Positions 53,021-62,867 of a stretch of 64,000 bases of DNA are shown piece after piece (the first letter of the stretch is position 1; each line of letters opens with the position of its first letter). The notes below the pieces were generated by a model. It ran no database searches, was not told the origin of the DNA, and was given only the letters and a program-made list of their open reading frames with translations. A program made the translations under genes and the position numbers. This DNA comes from Protula sp. h YS-2021. Taxonomy: Eukaryota > Annelida > Polychaeta > Sabellida > Serpulidae. Where the stretch lies: positions 107,934,287 to 107,998,286 of the forward strand of contig OX457024.1 of assembly GCA_949752745.1 (NCBI GenBank), given 5' to 3'.

Positions 53021-56000
53021 AGATATACTGCATTCAATGTTGACGTAACTCCTGTTCAATTGAGTTTCATGGACAGAGACGGATAAGGTTTGATTGGCCC
53101 CTGATAGAAATACACTGCTTCTGCAGCCCGCTTTTCTGTGCTTTGATTATGGCTCTCAAATGCTCAATTCGCATCGCTTGGCTGACACAGTATGCGAAGG
53201 CGTCTGTTCCATTTCACCAATTAACGATGGCAATTCGTCAATGTGTGTCTTCTCTTATCCCCGTTGTCGTTCTCTGCGATGTTTGTCCCCGCTGCGGCCT
53301 CACAAAATGTCATATCGGGTATTTCGCTATCAGCTGTTTGAGTATGGCGTGAAGACTGAGAGGTACACCAATGAGAGGTACTGTCCGCGCAATCTTAACG
53401 TCGCCTGGCAACTTTTTTTTTTTTTTTTTTTGGAAGGACGTCCAGCATTGTTGTTCGGAGGGTGTTTTGGAAAATATGTCGGAAATTTATTGGTGACATC
53501 AAAGAGAAGACGCATGTCTGGGCCTACAACGGAACACCGCGAGGGTGCACATAGCCTGACTATTGTTTACATGTTAGCACATAATACTCGCACCGATAAC
53601 CCCCCCCCCCTCCCCCCACATGCGCTGGAAGACTGAAGAGTGCAACACAGGCCTGAATTATGAGGGGTCACTTGGCACCAAACTCGACATCTTCGGCTTC
53701 GCAACAAAAAGGCTTACATATTTTGGGCATAATTGGGGGGGGGGGGGGGGAGAGGGGGGCAATGACGTGTTGGAACCATAGTCCATTTATCTGGGGCTTC
53801 GCAACAAAAAGGCTTAGATACTTTGGGAATAGTCGTGCGGACAGGGATAACAGGGGAGGGGGTGAGATTGTAGTCATAGTAGAGGTCGTACAACAGTTAC
53901 TGCAGATACCCACATCATTGGTAGATTAGTGTATCGCGTTGACAACCTGAGACCAGTGTTTGCAACAAGACGGATCGATATTCGAAAATCGTATATCGAT
54001 GTCGCACCGTAAACTTCGATATCGATTTACATCGGCGCATCGATATACACAACGGCAACCCTAACTCCTATCCATAACGGATGCGGACGAACCCACAGAA
54101 CGTCCGTACATCCCTTCCACAGCCAACCTGCAGAATGTCCGTACATCCCTTCCACAACCCACAGAACGTCCGTACATCCCTTCCACAGCCAACCTGCAGA
54201 ATGTCCGCACATCCCTTCCACAGCCAACCTGCAGAATGTCCGCACATCCCTTCCACAACCCACAGAACGTCCGTATATCCCTTCCATAGCCAACATGCAG
54301 AATGTCTGTACATCCCTTCCACAGCCAACCTGCAGAATGTCCGTACATCCCTTCCACAGCCAACCTGCAGAATGTCCGTACATCCCTTCCACAGCCAACC
54401 TGCAGAATGTCCGTACATCCCTTCCACAGCCAACCTGCAGAATGTCCGTACATCCCTTCCGCAGCCAACCTGCAGAATGTCCGTACATCCCTTCCGCAGC
54501 CAACCTTCAGAATGTCCGTGCATCCCTTCCGCAGCCAACCTGCAGAATGTCCGTACATCCCTTCCGCAGCCAACCTTCAGAATGTCCGTACATCCCTTCC
54601 GCAGCCAACCTGCAGAATGTCCGTACATCCCTTCCGCAGCCAACCTTCAGAATGTCCGTACATCCCTTCCACAGCCCTAAATGAAAAGTTGGACAGCTTG
54701 GGTAAGAAAGACGTATAGCTAAAATAGTAATGCAGTTAGTTACATACGACTATAGCCTCCGACCCCCACCCCACCCTCCACCCACCCCAATACACACACC
54801 ATCCTCCCTCACAGCAACAAATCTTGCGAATGAAGAAATGGCCTTGATATCAGGAAATAAGGTAATAAATATTTCCATTTCATGAATGGTATTTTCCGTC
54901 AAGAAATGTAAAAGTGGAAGGTCGGGAAAAGATCATAAGATTTGCAATCTGATTCCCCAAAGCCAACAAGATTCCTTGACTACCCTGTGCATACAGAAAC
55001 AAATCTAATTGAAAGACGAGTTAATAAATAATCCGGCCTTCTGCAGTCTGTAGAGCTTCAATCAGCAAGGGGCTCGGGCGCGGGCCTTCTCGGTATGACA
55101 TCGGGACATAACGAGATGGGCGACACCTGGCGGCGATTTTCACTCATCGCTGCTGTACAACAGGCCTTTGCTTTATGCAGCAAAGAGACAGTTAAAAAAA
55201 TTTTAAAATTGAAGTCCATGTAAAGATTGAGTGTTGTGAACGTTCTTTTTACTTCAGTTCATGTGCCTGTGGCTGCCAGCAGCAAGATTACGCAACTCAG
55301 ATGCCGTCAAGAAAAGGTGTCATCGGAGAGACTTCCCACTGCGATATAATTTAATATCTGAGTCAAATTAGGTCACGGGCAGCGAGCAGTTTGAGCGTTC
55401 TGTTCCGCCTTTCTGTGAGCACTAATGTAAATACCATAGCCACATACAGGGGCACCAGTCTAGTACAAGGCAGCCGCTGTCAGATCCACACTTGTCGGTA
55501 CATTTGTACAGGGATGGCATTGTCCAATCTCTTGCTGCTGTTTTTCCCGCCACATTCTCATTTGGCGGGAAGAAATTGCCAATTCAAGTCATAACGAAGA
55601 AAAGAATTAAAGTAATGGACTAACTCCTCATACTGTTTGAGAAAATGGAATTTAAAGCGTGACCTTTTTTTCTCCTCCTTTGACTCAATTCCAAAATGGA
55701 GCCTGATAAAACACGTGATGCAGCTTTAAGACAAAGGGGGCTTAATTTGTCTAAAATTAAAGTAATGGTTGGTGCCAGAGCGGGACACTGATCCAGCTGT
55801 CACAGCCACCGTGCTGCTACCACACACAGGGTGCCAGAGCAGGGCACTGATCCAGCTGTCACAGCCACTGTGTTACTACCACACACAGGGTGCCAGAGCA
55901 GGGCACTGATCCAGCTGTCACAGCCACTGTGTTACTACCACACACAGGGTGCCAGAGCAGGGCACTGATCCAGCTGTCACAGCCACCATGTTGCTATCAT

Positions 56001-59000
56001 ACACAGGGCGACAGAGCAGGGCACTGATCCAGCTGTCACAGCCACCGTGCTGCTACCACACACAGGGCGACAGAGCAGGGCACTGATCCAGCTGTCACAG
56101 CCACCGTGCTGCTACCACACACAGGGCGACAGAGCAGGGCACTGATCCAGCTGTCACAGCCACCGTGCTGCTACCACACACAGGGCGACAGAGCAGGGCA
56201 CTGATCCAGCTGTCACAGCCACCGTGCTGCTATCATACACAGGGCGACAGAGCAGGGCACTGATCCAGCTGTCACAGCCACCGTGCTGCTACCACACACA
56301 GGGCGACAGAGCAGGGCACTGATCCAGCTGTCACAGCCACCGTGCTGCTACCACACACAGGGCGACAGAGCAGGGCACTGATCCAGCTGTCACAGCCACC
56401 GTGCTGCTACCACACACAGGGCGACAGAGCAGGGCACTGATCCAGCTGTCACAGCCACCGTGCTGCTACCACACACAGGGCGACAGAGCAGGGCACTGAT
56501 CCAGCTGTCACAGCCACCGTGCTGCTACCACACACAGGGCGACAGAGCAGGGCACTGATCCAGCTGTCACAGCCACCGTGCTGCTACCACACACAGGGCG
56601 ACAGAGCAGGGCACTGATCCAGCTGTCACAGCCACCGTGCTGCTACCACACACAGGGCGACAGAGCAGGGCACTGATCCAGCTGTCACAGCCACTGTGTT
56701 ACTACCACACACAGGGTGCCAGAGCAGGGCACTGATCCAGCTGTCACAGCCACCGTGCTGCTACCACACACAGGGCGACAGAGCAGGGCACTGATCCAGC
56801 TGTCACAGCCACCGTGCTGCTACCACACACAGGGCGACAGAGCAGGGCACTGATCCAGCTGTCACAGCCACCGTGCTGCTACCACACACAGGGCGACAGA
56901 GCAGGGCACTGATCCAGCTGTCACAGCCACCGTGCTGCTACCACACACAGGGCGACAGAGCAGGGCACTGATCCAGCTGTCACAGCCACCGTGCTGCTAC
57001 CACACACAGGGCGACAGAGCAGGGCACTGATCCAGCTGTCACAGCCACCATGTTGCTACCACACACAGGGCGTCAGAGCAGGGCACTGATCCAGCTGTCA
57101 CAGTCACCATGTTGCTACCACACACAGGGCGACAGAGCAGGGCACTGATCCAGCTGTCACAGCCACCATGTTACCACCAGAGCATGGGCACTGATCCTGT
57201 TACACTGCCATAATACCCTCCCATCCTATCACTGATTAGGCCATACACATACAACTATTTCTGTCACACTTTTTGTCACACATTTCTTATGAGACGATTC
57301 TAGAATCAAAGCACCGCAAACATCAAAGGCTGCCTCGAACCTAAACTAAATAACTTCTTTTTGTTTTAGGTCAGTAGGAAAAAAAGAAATGGTTCTGTTG
57401 ATTACAGCCGCGGGCTTTGCGCGCCGGAAAACTCGATGGCACACTTCCTCATTTTGAAAAAGGCGGACTGCGCGTGATTCGGTGCAGAATAACACCAAAA
57501 ACAACCCCCAGGCCGAAGCTGGTCATTAACAAAAAGCCACACAGAAGAATAAAACAGGCAAGATAGACAAAGACCGAACTTGTGGTTACGTCAAGGCAGA
57601 AAAGGGAATAGGGAATAACAGAGAGAAAAGATCAAAGAAACAACGAAAGAAGAGAAAAAGCAAAATACAGACTGTTGTGTTGTTGCTTTCAGTACTCAAG
57701 CAAAATAACACACAAAGAACAATCGTTGATTGTTTTGACGGGGACCGGGGGGGGGGGGGGTGAGGTAAAATAGTTAGTTATCCATCGACGGGAACGTCAT
57801 GTGTAGGACTGATTTGCTGGTGGTCTAGTGATTAGTGTCGACAGATACACGTTGAAACACTGTCCAGAAACCGCAAATTTGGGCAATCAGCGCTGAGAGA
57901 CATTGTACAGTGATAAGGAGTCAGGAGGGAACTGATACGACGAATTAATATGTCTGAGAGAACGTACTGTTTGTTGATACGTGGGAAATTTCTGAGGGGC
58001 GGGAGGGAGGATGGGGTGGGCAGACATTGTACAATGTATGCGGAGTCACAGGGGCAAATGATATGACGAATAAATGGGTCTGTTTGTTGATACGCGGGAA
58101 GTTTCTGGGGAGAAGGGGGGGGGGGAGAGAACAGCGACATGAAAAAGCGGTGTGGCTGGGGGAGGACAAAGGGGGAGTACAGGGTAAGTGGGGAGGGGGA
58201 TCACTATGAAAAGTCTGTCTCAGTAGCTGTGTTTTAAAGCAGATTCCAAAGGAGGGAATTTTAGCGAGAAGTTAGTATACCTGTGCTAACTGTTATACGG
58301 GCGGGGGATCTATTACACTTCTACCTGTCCAGTTGCAAGCAGCAATTTTTCCAACTACTTTGAACTCTTTGAACTACTTTGGACATTGTTTTATGTGTAG
58401 TCAGGCTTGTAGATAGATGGTGTTTATGTAACATGACTTTCCACGTGTATCCATGTGTAACTAAGTTTCCAGTTCACATGTCAGGCACTGCTCATGTGTA
58501 GCCAAGTTTCCAGTCCATGTGTCAGGCACTGCCCATGTGTAGCCAAGCTTCTAGTCCATGTGTCAGGCACTGTTCCTGTGTAGCCAAGCTTCTAGTCCAT
58601 GTGTCACACACTGCCCATGTGTAGCCAAGCTTCTAGTCTACCTGTCAGGCACTGCTCATGTGTAGCCAAGCTTCTAGTCTATGTGTCAGGCACTGCCCAT
58701 GGGTAGTCAAGCTTCTAGTCCACGTGTCAGGCACTGCTCATGTGTAGCCAAGCTTCTAGTCTACGTGTCACACACTGCCCATGTGTAGTCAAGCTTCTAG
58801 TTTACGTATCAGGCACTGCTCATGTGTAGTCAAGCTTCTAGTCTACGTGTCAGGCACTGCTCATGTGTAGTCAAGCTTCTAGTCCACGTGTCAGACACTG
58901 CCCATGTGTAGTCAAGCTTCTAGTTTACGTATTAGGCACTGCTCATGTGTAGCCAAGCTTCTAGTCTACGTGTCAGGCACTGCTCATGTGTAGCCAAGCT

Positions 59001-59906
59001 TCTAGTCTACGTGTCAGGCACTGCCCATGTGTAGTCAAGCTTCTAGTCCACGTGTCAGGCACTGCTCATGTGTAGCCAAGCTTCTAGTCTACGTGTCACA
59101 CACTGCCCATGTGTAGTCAAGCTTCTAGTTTACGTGTTAGTCACACTGCTCATGTGTAGCTAAGTGCCTAGATGGTGCTAAAGACATTTATTATTTCCAG
59201 AAAAAGCTTCTATATATGGAACACGTCTGTCATGTGTTCAGCCAAGTCTCGAGGGGGTGGGAGGGGTGGGTTGAGGGGAGGGGGGGGGAGGTGTTTTATC
59301 CTTGCGTTTAATTTCTCGCCTCAATTACCGTAAGCGGATCAAAAGACTTTATGTAAAGTTCAATGTCGCCAGAACAGTGACAAATAATTATATGAGGATT
59401 TAATTCGACAGCATAAGTTTGTGAACGAAAAAAAAACAACAAAGTAATAAAGGTCGGATAACCGGAAAACCACCATCCCGTATAAATCGTTCAACGCCAC
59501 CCCCCACCCCCACCCCCCGCCACGCCACCATCACCTGCAGACACTCTATCTAAACAGGAGAACCACCCGTACTCATCACTCAACGCCACCACCACCTGCA
59601 CCCACTCTATCTAAACAGGAGAACCACCCCGTACCCATCGCTCAACGCCCCCTCCCCCAATACCAGCTACACACGTTCCGTCTAAAGGCATCGATCTTAA
59701 ATTCAGTTAAAAACATGCCGACAAAGGAACCTTCCTTCGACAGTAACATGGAGAGGAAATGACGTCAAACCGACGGACGGGATTACGGCACACATCGCTC
59801 CTCCAGATTTTCTGCGGAGGCGGGTGGGGGAGGGGGGGCGGGGGGGAGGGGGGCGGGCACTTACCTCTTCACACATGTTGAGCATGCGCCGAGTGCTCTC
59901 CAGCGA
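39920..59906 (-). CDS. SNAP25: SNAP-25 (synaptosome-associated protein), partial, four exons
   Basis: Exons in transcript order: 59906-59865, 41969-41921, 41218-41100, 40051-39920, all GT-AG. They encode the second half of the first (Qb) SNARE helix: [18 protein letters not shown] with the zero-layer Gln, and [13 protein letters not shown]. Then comes the Cys palmitoylation block and the linker to G-G-Y-I-T-K. The protein is a plasma-membrane t-SNARE for exocytosis, pairing with syntaxin and synaptobrevin. The first exon lies beyond the right end or was missed. The exons for the second (Qc) SNARE motif, expected below 39.9 kb, are absent from the readable sequence and may fall in the gap. An 18-kb intron separates the first two exons seen. 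Confidence 0.88.
40052..41099. other. SNAP-25 intron
   Basis: GGGA run at 40250-40280. An 86-codon Lys/Arg-rich frame on the plus strand (40486-40746) has no recognised domain. The remainder is AT-rich. Confidence 0.5.
41100..41218 (-). CDS. SNAP25: SNAP-25 exon with Cys palmitoylation block, frame defect
   Basis: After TTTTTCAG: (E)[17 protein letters not shown], then [13 protein letters not shown]. One extra base between CTG and TGT shifts the frame; removing it gives C-V-L-P-W-K-R, the invertebrate SNAP-25 sequence. It also gives the phase 2 end that fits the next exon. Read as written, it would give L-C-L-A-M-E-A and a stop after the next splice. Confidence 0.88.
41219..41920. other. SNAP-25 intron
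   Basis: No further exon or repeat of note apart from a C-run at 41632-41648. Confidence 0.5.
41921..41969 (-). CDS. SNAP25: SNAP-25 exon with zero-layer Gln
   Basis: 49 nt, phase 0 in and 1 out: [16 protein letters not shown](E), flanked by TGTGTAG and GTACAT. The core M-L-D-x-Q-G-E fits SNAP-25, but the first half is more diverged than the exons around it, where S-K-D/E-A-G-I-x-T-L is usual. Confidence 0.82.
41970..43300. other. SNAP-25 long intron, start
   Basis: Simple tracts: poly-A 42060-42078, AAAT repeats 42500-42550, G-run 42640-42660. TTTCATACATCCATTTCATA short repeat at 42805-42850. No gene. Confidence 0.5.
43310..43800. repeat. 12-nt minisatellite GAGGAACAGGAT / GAGGAACCAGCT
   Basis: About 40 units of 12 nt alternating ..CAGGAT and ..CCAGCT types. 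The plus-strand frame reads E-E-Q-D-E-E-P-A repeats but is broken twice by stops or shifts. It lies deep inside an intron of a gene on the other strand, so I treat it as satellite DNA. Confidence 0.88.
43801..46870. other. SNAP-25 intron, simple tracts and short duplications
   Basis: Poly-T 43899-43955, G-runs near 44290 and 45112. CCTTCCCACTCCTCCCTC repeats lie at 44945-45030. A tandem pair (45610-45720, 45785-45870) shares AGGTTATCACACCACAAATT-like sequence. No exon recognised. Confidence 0.5.
46880..47310. repeat. 36-nt minisatellite
   Basis: About 12 units of GGGATTGCGCCTGTGCCAGC + AGTGAGGGACCACTGA, with few differences among units. 36 is divisible by three, hence long false frames. Confidence 0.95.
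47385..47535. repeat. GAGCACTTGGC short repeat
   Basis: Six to seven degenerate units of about 24-27 nt with (T/A)GAGCACTTGGCG.(G/C)TATT. Confidence 0.75.
48040..48262. repeat. AGCCGAACGACAT repeat
   Basis: Degenerate units of 18-20 nt, GCCGA(A/G)C(G/A)ACATNTGGCCGAG. About 11 units. Confidence 0.85.
48785..49672. repeat. 41-nt minisatellite, about 22 units
   Basis: Unit GACGGATCATGATGACCCAC + ACTTCAGACTGGTAACGCACT. Variation is confined to a few positions (GACGG/GACAG; GACCC/GACGC/GACGT; CACTT/CACGT). The 3' half is nearly all one variant while the 5' half is mixed. Confidence 0.96.
49690..54060. other. SNAP-25 intron, mixed simple sequence
   Basis: CAC/ACC trinucleotide runs at 49725-49885, G-runs 50463 and 51600-51650, and C-runs. 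Three 46-nt units of TACTTGGGA(A/G)CGGGGTCG + AAAAAAAGCC lie at 52586-52712, and poly-A at 52987-53019. A 180-codon frame (53094-53636) is unrecognised and crosses a T-run. CTTCGCAACAAAAAGGCTTA is duplicated at 53696 and 53798. Confidence 0.5.
54080..54680. repeat. 35-nt minisatellite, about 17 units
   Basis: Unit GCAGAATGTCCGTACATCCC + TTCCACAGCCAACCT. Shorter 27-nt variants (ACCCACAGAACGTCC...) occur at 54096, 54160 and 54258. All six frames are largely open, which explains the long overlapping false ORFs. Confidence 0.96.
54690..55770. other. SNAP-25 intron, no gene recognised
   Basis: CCACCCCACCCTCCACCC run at 54765-54810; otherwise unique-looking sequence without a supported exon. Confidence 0.45.
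55775..57180. repeat. 59-nt minisatellite, about 24 units
   Basis: Unit CAGGGCGACAGAGCAGGGCA + CTGATCCAGCTGTCACAGCC + ACCGTGCTGCTACCACACA. Interior units are nearly identical. The first units and one interior unit near 56690-56750 carry the GGTGCC..ACTGTGTTACTAC variant, and the last few have ACCATGTTGC. Confidence 0.97.
57190..58430. other. SNAP-25 intron, no gene recognised
   Basis: A tandem pair at about 57895-58000 and 58020-58115 shares AGACATTGTACA.TG and CTGTTTGTTGATACG.GGGAA. G-runs at 57747 and 58115. Confidence 0.5.
58440..59165. repeat. 41-nt minisatellite, about 17 units
   Basis: Unit CATGTGTAGCCAAGCTTCTA + GTCTACGTGTCAGGCACTGCT. Variants (GCC/GTC in the 5' part, CACGTG/TACGTG/CATGTG in the 3' part) alternate irregularly. 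Unrelated to the other 41-nt array. Confidence 0.95.
59470..59650. repeat. short repeat next to SNAP-25 exon
   Basis: Three units with GGAAAACCACC / GGAGAACCACC, CGTACCCATCGCTCAACGCC and CACTCTATCTAAACA, about 60-70 nt each. Confidence 0.7.
59865..59906 (-). CDS. SNAP25: SNAP-25 exon, first SNARE helix
   Basis: 42 nt, phase 0-0, between TTTACAG and [29 protein letters not shown] is a hallmark of SNAP-25. Confidence 0.9.
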
Positions 59907-60289
59907 CTGTAAACAAACAAGAAAACAAACATGCAGCACTTGTTGCCATGACAACCTGCAAAGAAATTTGCCATCAATATTTCATTTATCAACTCCCACA
60001 AACTTTTCAACGTTTGCATGCCAAAAAGCACTTAGCGCGACGATTAAGTAGATTTTAATAGTTACTAACAGTTACTAATACGCACTAATAATCATCAATA
60101 ACATAAATACTACAGTAATATATTGTTTATATTTTATATATTTATACATTATTTTATATCAGACGAAAAATGATAATAATGTTAAAATGTAAAATTTGTG
60201 CATCATGTATACTTATACAAATGCAGTTGTACATGTGCTCTCTTGTACACTCAGATCACACAAACATGGTCGTCACACAAACACTGGGA

Positions 60290-60830
60290 GTAGTAGACAT
60301 ATTGGTCACGTGAGCACTGGACATATCGGTCACGTGAGCACTGGGCATATCGGTCATGTGAGCACTGGGCATATCGGTCACGTAAGAACTGGAGATATCG
60401 GTCACGTGAGGTCTGGGCCTATAGGTCACATGAGCACTGGGCATATAGACCACGTGAGCACTGGAGATATCGGTCACGTGAGTATTAGGCTTATAGGTCA
60501 CCTGAGGTCTGGGCCTATAGGTCACATGAGCACTGGGCATATAGGTCATGTGAGCACTGTGCATATCGGTGACGTGAGCACTGGACATATAAATCACGTG
60601 GGCACTGGGTATATAGGTCACGTGAGCACTGGGCATATCGGTCACATGAGCACTACGTATATCGGTCATATGAGCCCTAAACACATCGTCACACCGATCA
60701 CGCGAGCACCGAGCATGCCGATCACGCGAGCACCGAGCATGCCGATCACGCGAGCATCGAGCATGCCGATCATGCCAGCACCGAGCATGCCGATCACTCG
60801 AGCACCTACATGCCGATCTCATGAATATCT
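60290..60830. repeat. 24-nt minisatellite with CACGTG E-boxes
   Basis: About 22 units of AGCACTGGGCATATCGGTCACGTG. Several units contain a perfect CACGTG palindrome; others carry CATGTG, CACATG or CACGCG. Unit length 24 keeps long frames open on both strands; these are not genes. Confidence 0.95.
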
Positions 60831-61261
60831 GGCATGCCGGTTACATAAGAACCAATCACATCCACTGGGCAAGTCGGCTAAACCTGTAGATTCACTGGCC
60901 GCAAAAGCATTAGGTTATCAAACAAACCCACAACCACTGAGCAGAACCCAGTCCATACACGATTCTTTCCTACAAAAAACTTCCCCTTCAAGCATATAGC
61001 AACTTGCACGAAAGGTTAAAAAAACAGTACAGGATTCTTTAATTTCCTGCCGACATTACGTATGCATTACCTGGGAGAGAAAAGTCGCACACCGTTAAGG
61101 GTTGTTAAGAAAGGGGGGCAGCAGGTGCTGGAAGGCCTGCCTTATTCATACCGCTGTTACCTGCGTGATGGATGGCGGACCACGCGAGTTCTTATATTTC
61201 ATTACGCCAGATTGACATGGCAGGTGGAGAAAAAAGTTGTGGTGCCGCCAATATACGAAGT

Positions 61262-61680
61262 GTCCAATTGTGCCTGTAACCAAGTGTGTCCGTACCTAAC
61301 TGTGCCTGTGACCACGCTTGTCCGTACCCCGCTGTGCGTGTAACCAAACGTGTCCGTTCCCAACTGTACCTGTAACCACGCGTGTCCGTACCTAATTGTG
61401 ACTGTAACCAAGCTGGTCCATACCTGACTGTGCCTATAACCAACGTGTCCGTACCTAACTGTACCTGCAACCAAGCGTATCCGTACCTAACTGTGCCTGT
61501 AATCAAGCGTATCCATACTCGCTGTGCCTGTAACTACGAGTGTCCGTAACCCACTGTCCCTATAACCAAGCGTGTCTGTACCTAGCTGTGCCTGTGACCA
61601 AGCATGTCCGTACCCCACTGTGACTGTAACCAAGCGTGTCCATGCACAACTGTTCCTGAAACCAAGCATGGCCATACCCC
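61262..61680. repeat. 32-nt minisatellite, about 13 units
   Basis: Unit TGCCTGTAACCAAGCGTGTC + CGTACCTAACTG, moderately diverged. Confidence 0.93.
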
Positions 61681-61689
61681 CTGCGTATC

Positions 61690-62860
61690 TCATGTACCAC
61701 CCCCTCACCACATTACGCAGTTGTAAACGGGACAAAAGCACCCCTTCCCCCCCCCCCCCACACCTCCTTCCAAACAGACGCAGTAACCCGTCCTGGAAAT
61801 ACACAACCCAACGCTGCAACCATTGTGCACCGACATCACGACACAATGGCACACATCAGGTTGTAATACATAATTAATGCACTAGCCCAGAAAGCGAGGG
61901 GGGAGGGAGGTGTGAATGTGTGCGGGGGGGGGGAGGGGTAGTAGGGGTGGGGGGGGGGGGAGCTCGAAGAATATCATAATGCCACGGTCACTGTTCTTCC
62001 TTTCAAGCACAAAAATGTCAAGGCCGGTTCGAAAACGAGGCCACACCTTATTTTCATACAGCGATTGATAAATGTTGTTAATAAAACACATGAACATCAG
62101 GTTGTGTCGGCAGAAAACACACTTTACGTTGCATTAGCCAATGCTTGGAAAAATCTTTATTGCTCAACCGGTTGACATTACCAGCTTCCATGTGGTTTCC
62201 CTAATGCTTACGTTATGATCAAGGAATGCGTCATTTGATAAAAAAAACACACTGCTCTAGCAGCTAGATGTGTTCTTTTTCTTTTGGCCTCATTATTCGT
62301 GTCTTCTCTTAGAGTAAAACGGGGGAGTTTTTTTTTGACTGTTTGCTTGGATTGAATGTTTGTGTACATACACAATCCTTTGATGGCCAAGGCAGCTACC
62401 TGCAGAGTTGTTGACGATGTGACATTATGCGCCAGGTTAAAAAAAAAAAAAACAAAAACAAAAAACAAAAAAAAAAAAACTTCAGCACCCTTTACGCCAG
62501 TTCAAGAAATTATCTGAGAAACTTTAAAAGTTTTGGTGGAAATGACCAAGTCGGAGGTAGAGTGCGGGGTGTGTGTGTGGGGGGGGGGGGGGGGGGGGGA
62601 GGTAAGGTGGGGGAGGGGGGGGCGGGGGGAGAGAAACTGGGATGGGGCTATTCAGCACCTCGTAAAAATAATTCCAGCACAGGAAGGAATGTTTTTCAGT
62701 TTCGTTTGTAGGAAACATCAGTCACTTTTTAAGAGACGTCAGCACGGAATAAATTCTATTTTCTTTTGCACGTTTTTCCTGAGCGTTGAATCAATGACAT
62801 AAATCTAGATTTGCTTTTTAGCATGACTGAAATCCCCTGAACAACCGGGTGCAAGAAAGT
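61690..62860. other. no gene recognised
   Basis: C-run 61745-61760, G-runs 61925-61960 and 62579-62630, A-run 62440-62480. Upstream of the SNAP-25 exons seen. I looked for an N-terminal SNAP-25 exon on the minus strand and found none. Confidence 0.45.
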
Positions 62861-62867
62861 GCGTATT

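Noticed and set aside
53094..53636. 180-codon frame
   Set aside because: Runs through a T-tract and a C-tract, no known domain; possibly an old transposon piece but not supportable.
54027..54718. Six overlapping frames of 130-200 residues
   Set aside because: All are readings of the 35-nt minisatellite; no frame is preferred by codon use or conservation.
55775..57180. CRISPR-like or tRNA-like array
   Set aside because: Whole 59-nt unit is repeated without spacers and does not fold as tRNA by eye.
60196..60999. 267-residue frame with G-H-I-G-H-V-S-T repeats and a 188-residue frame opposite
   Set aside because: 24-nt minisatellite, open on both strands.
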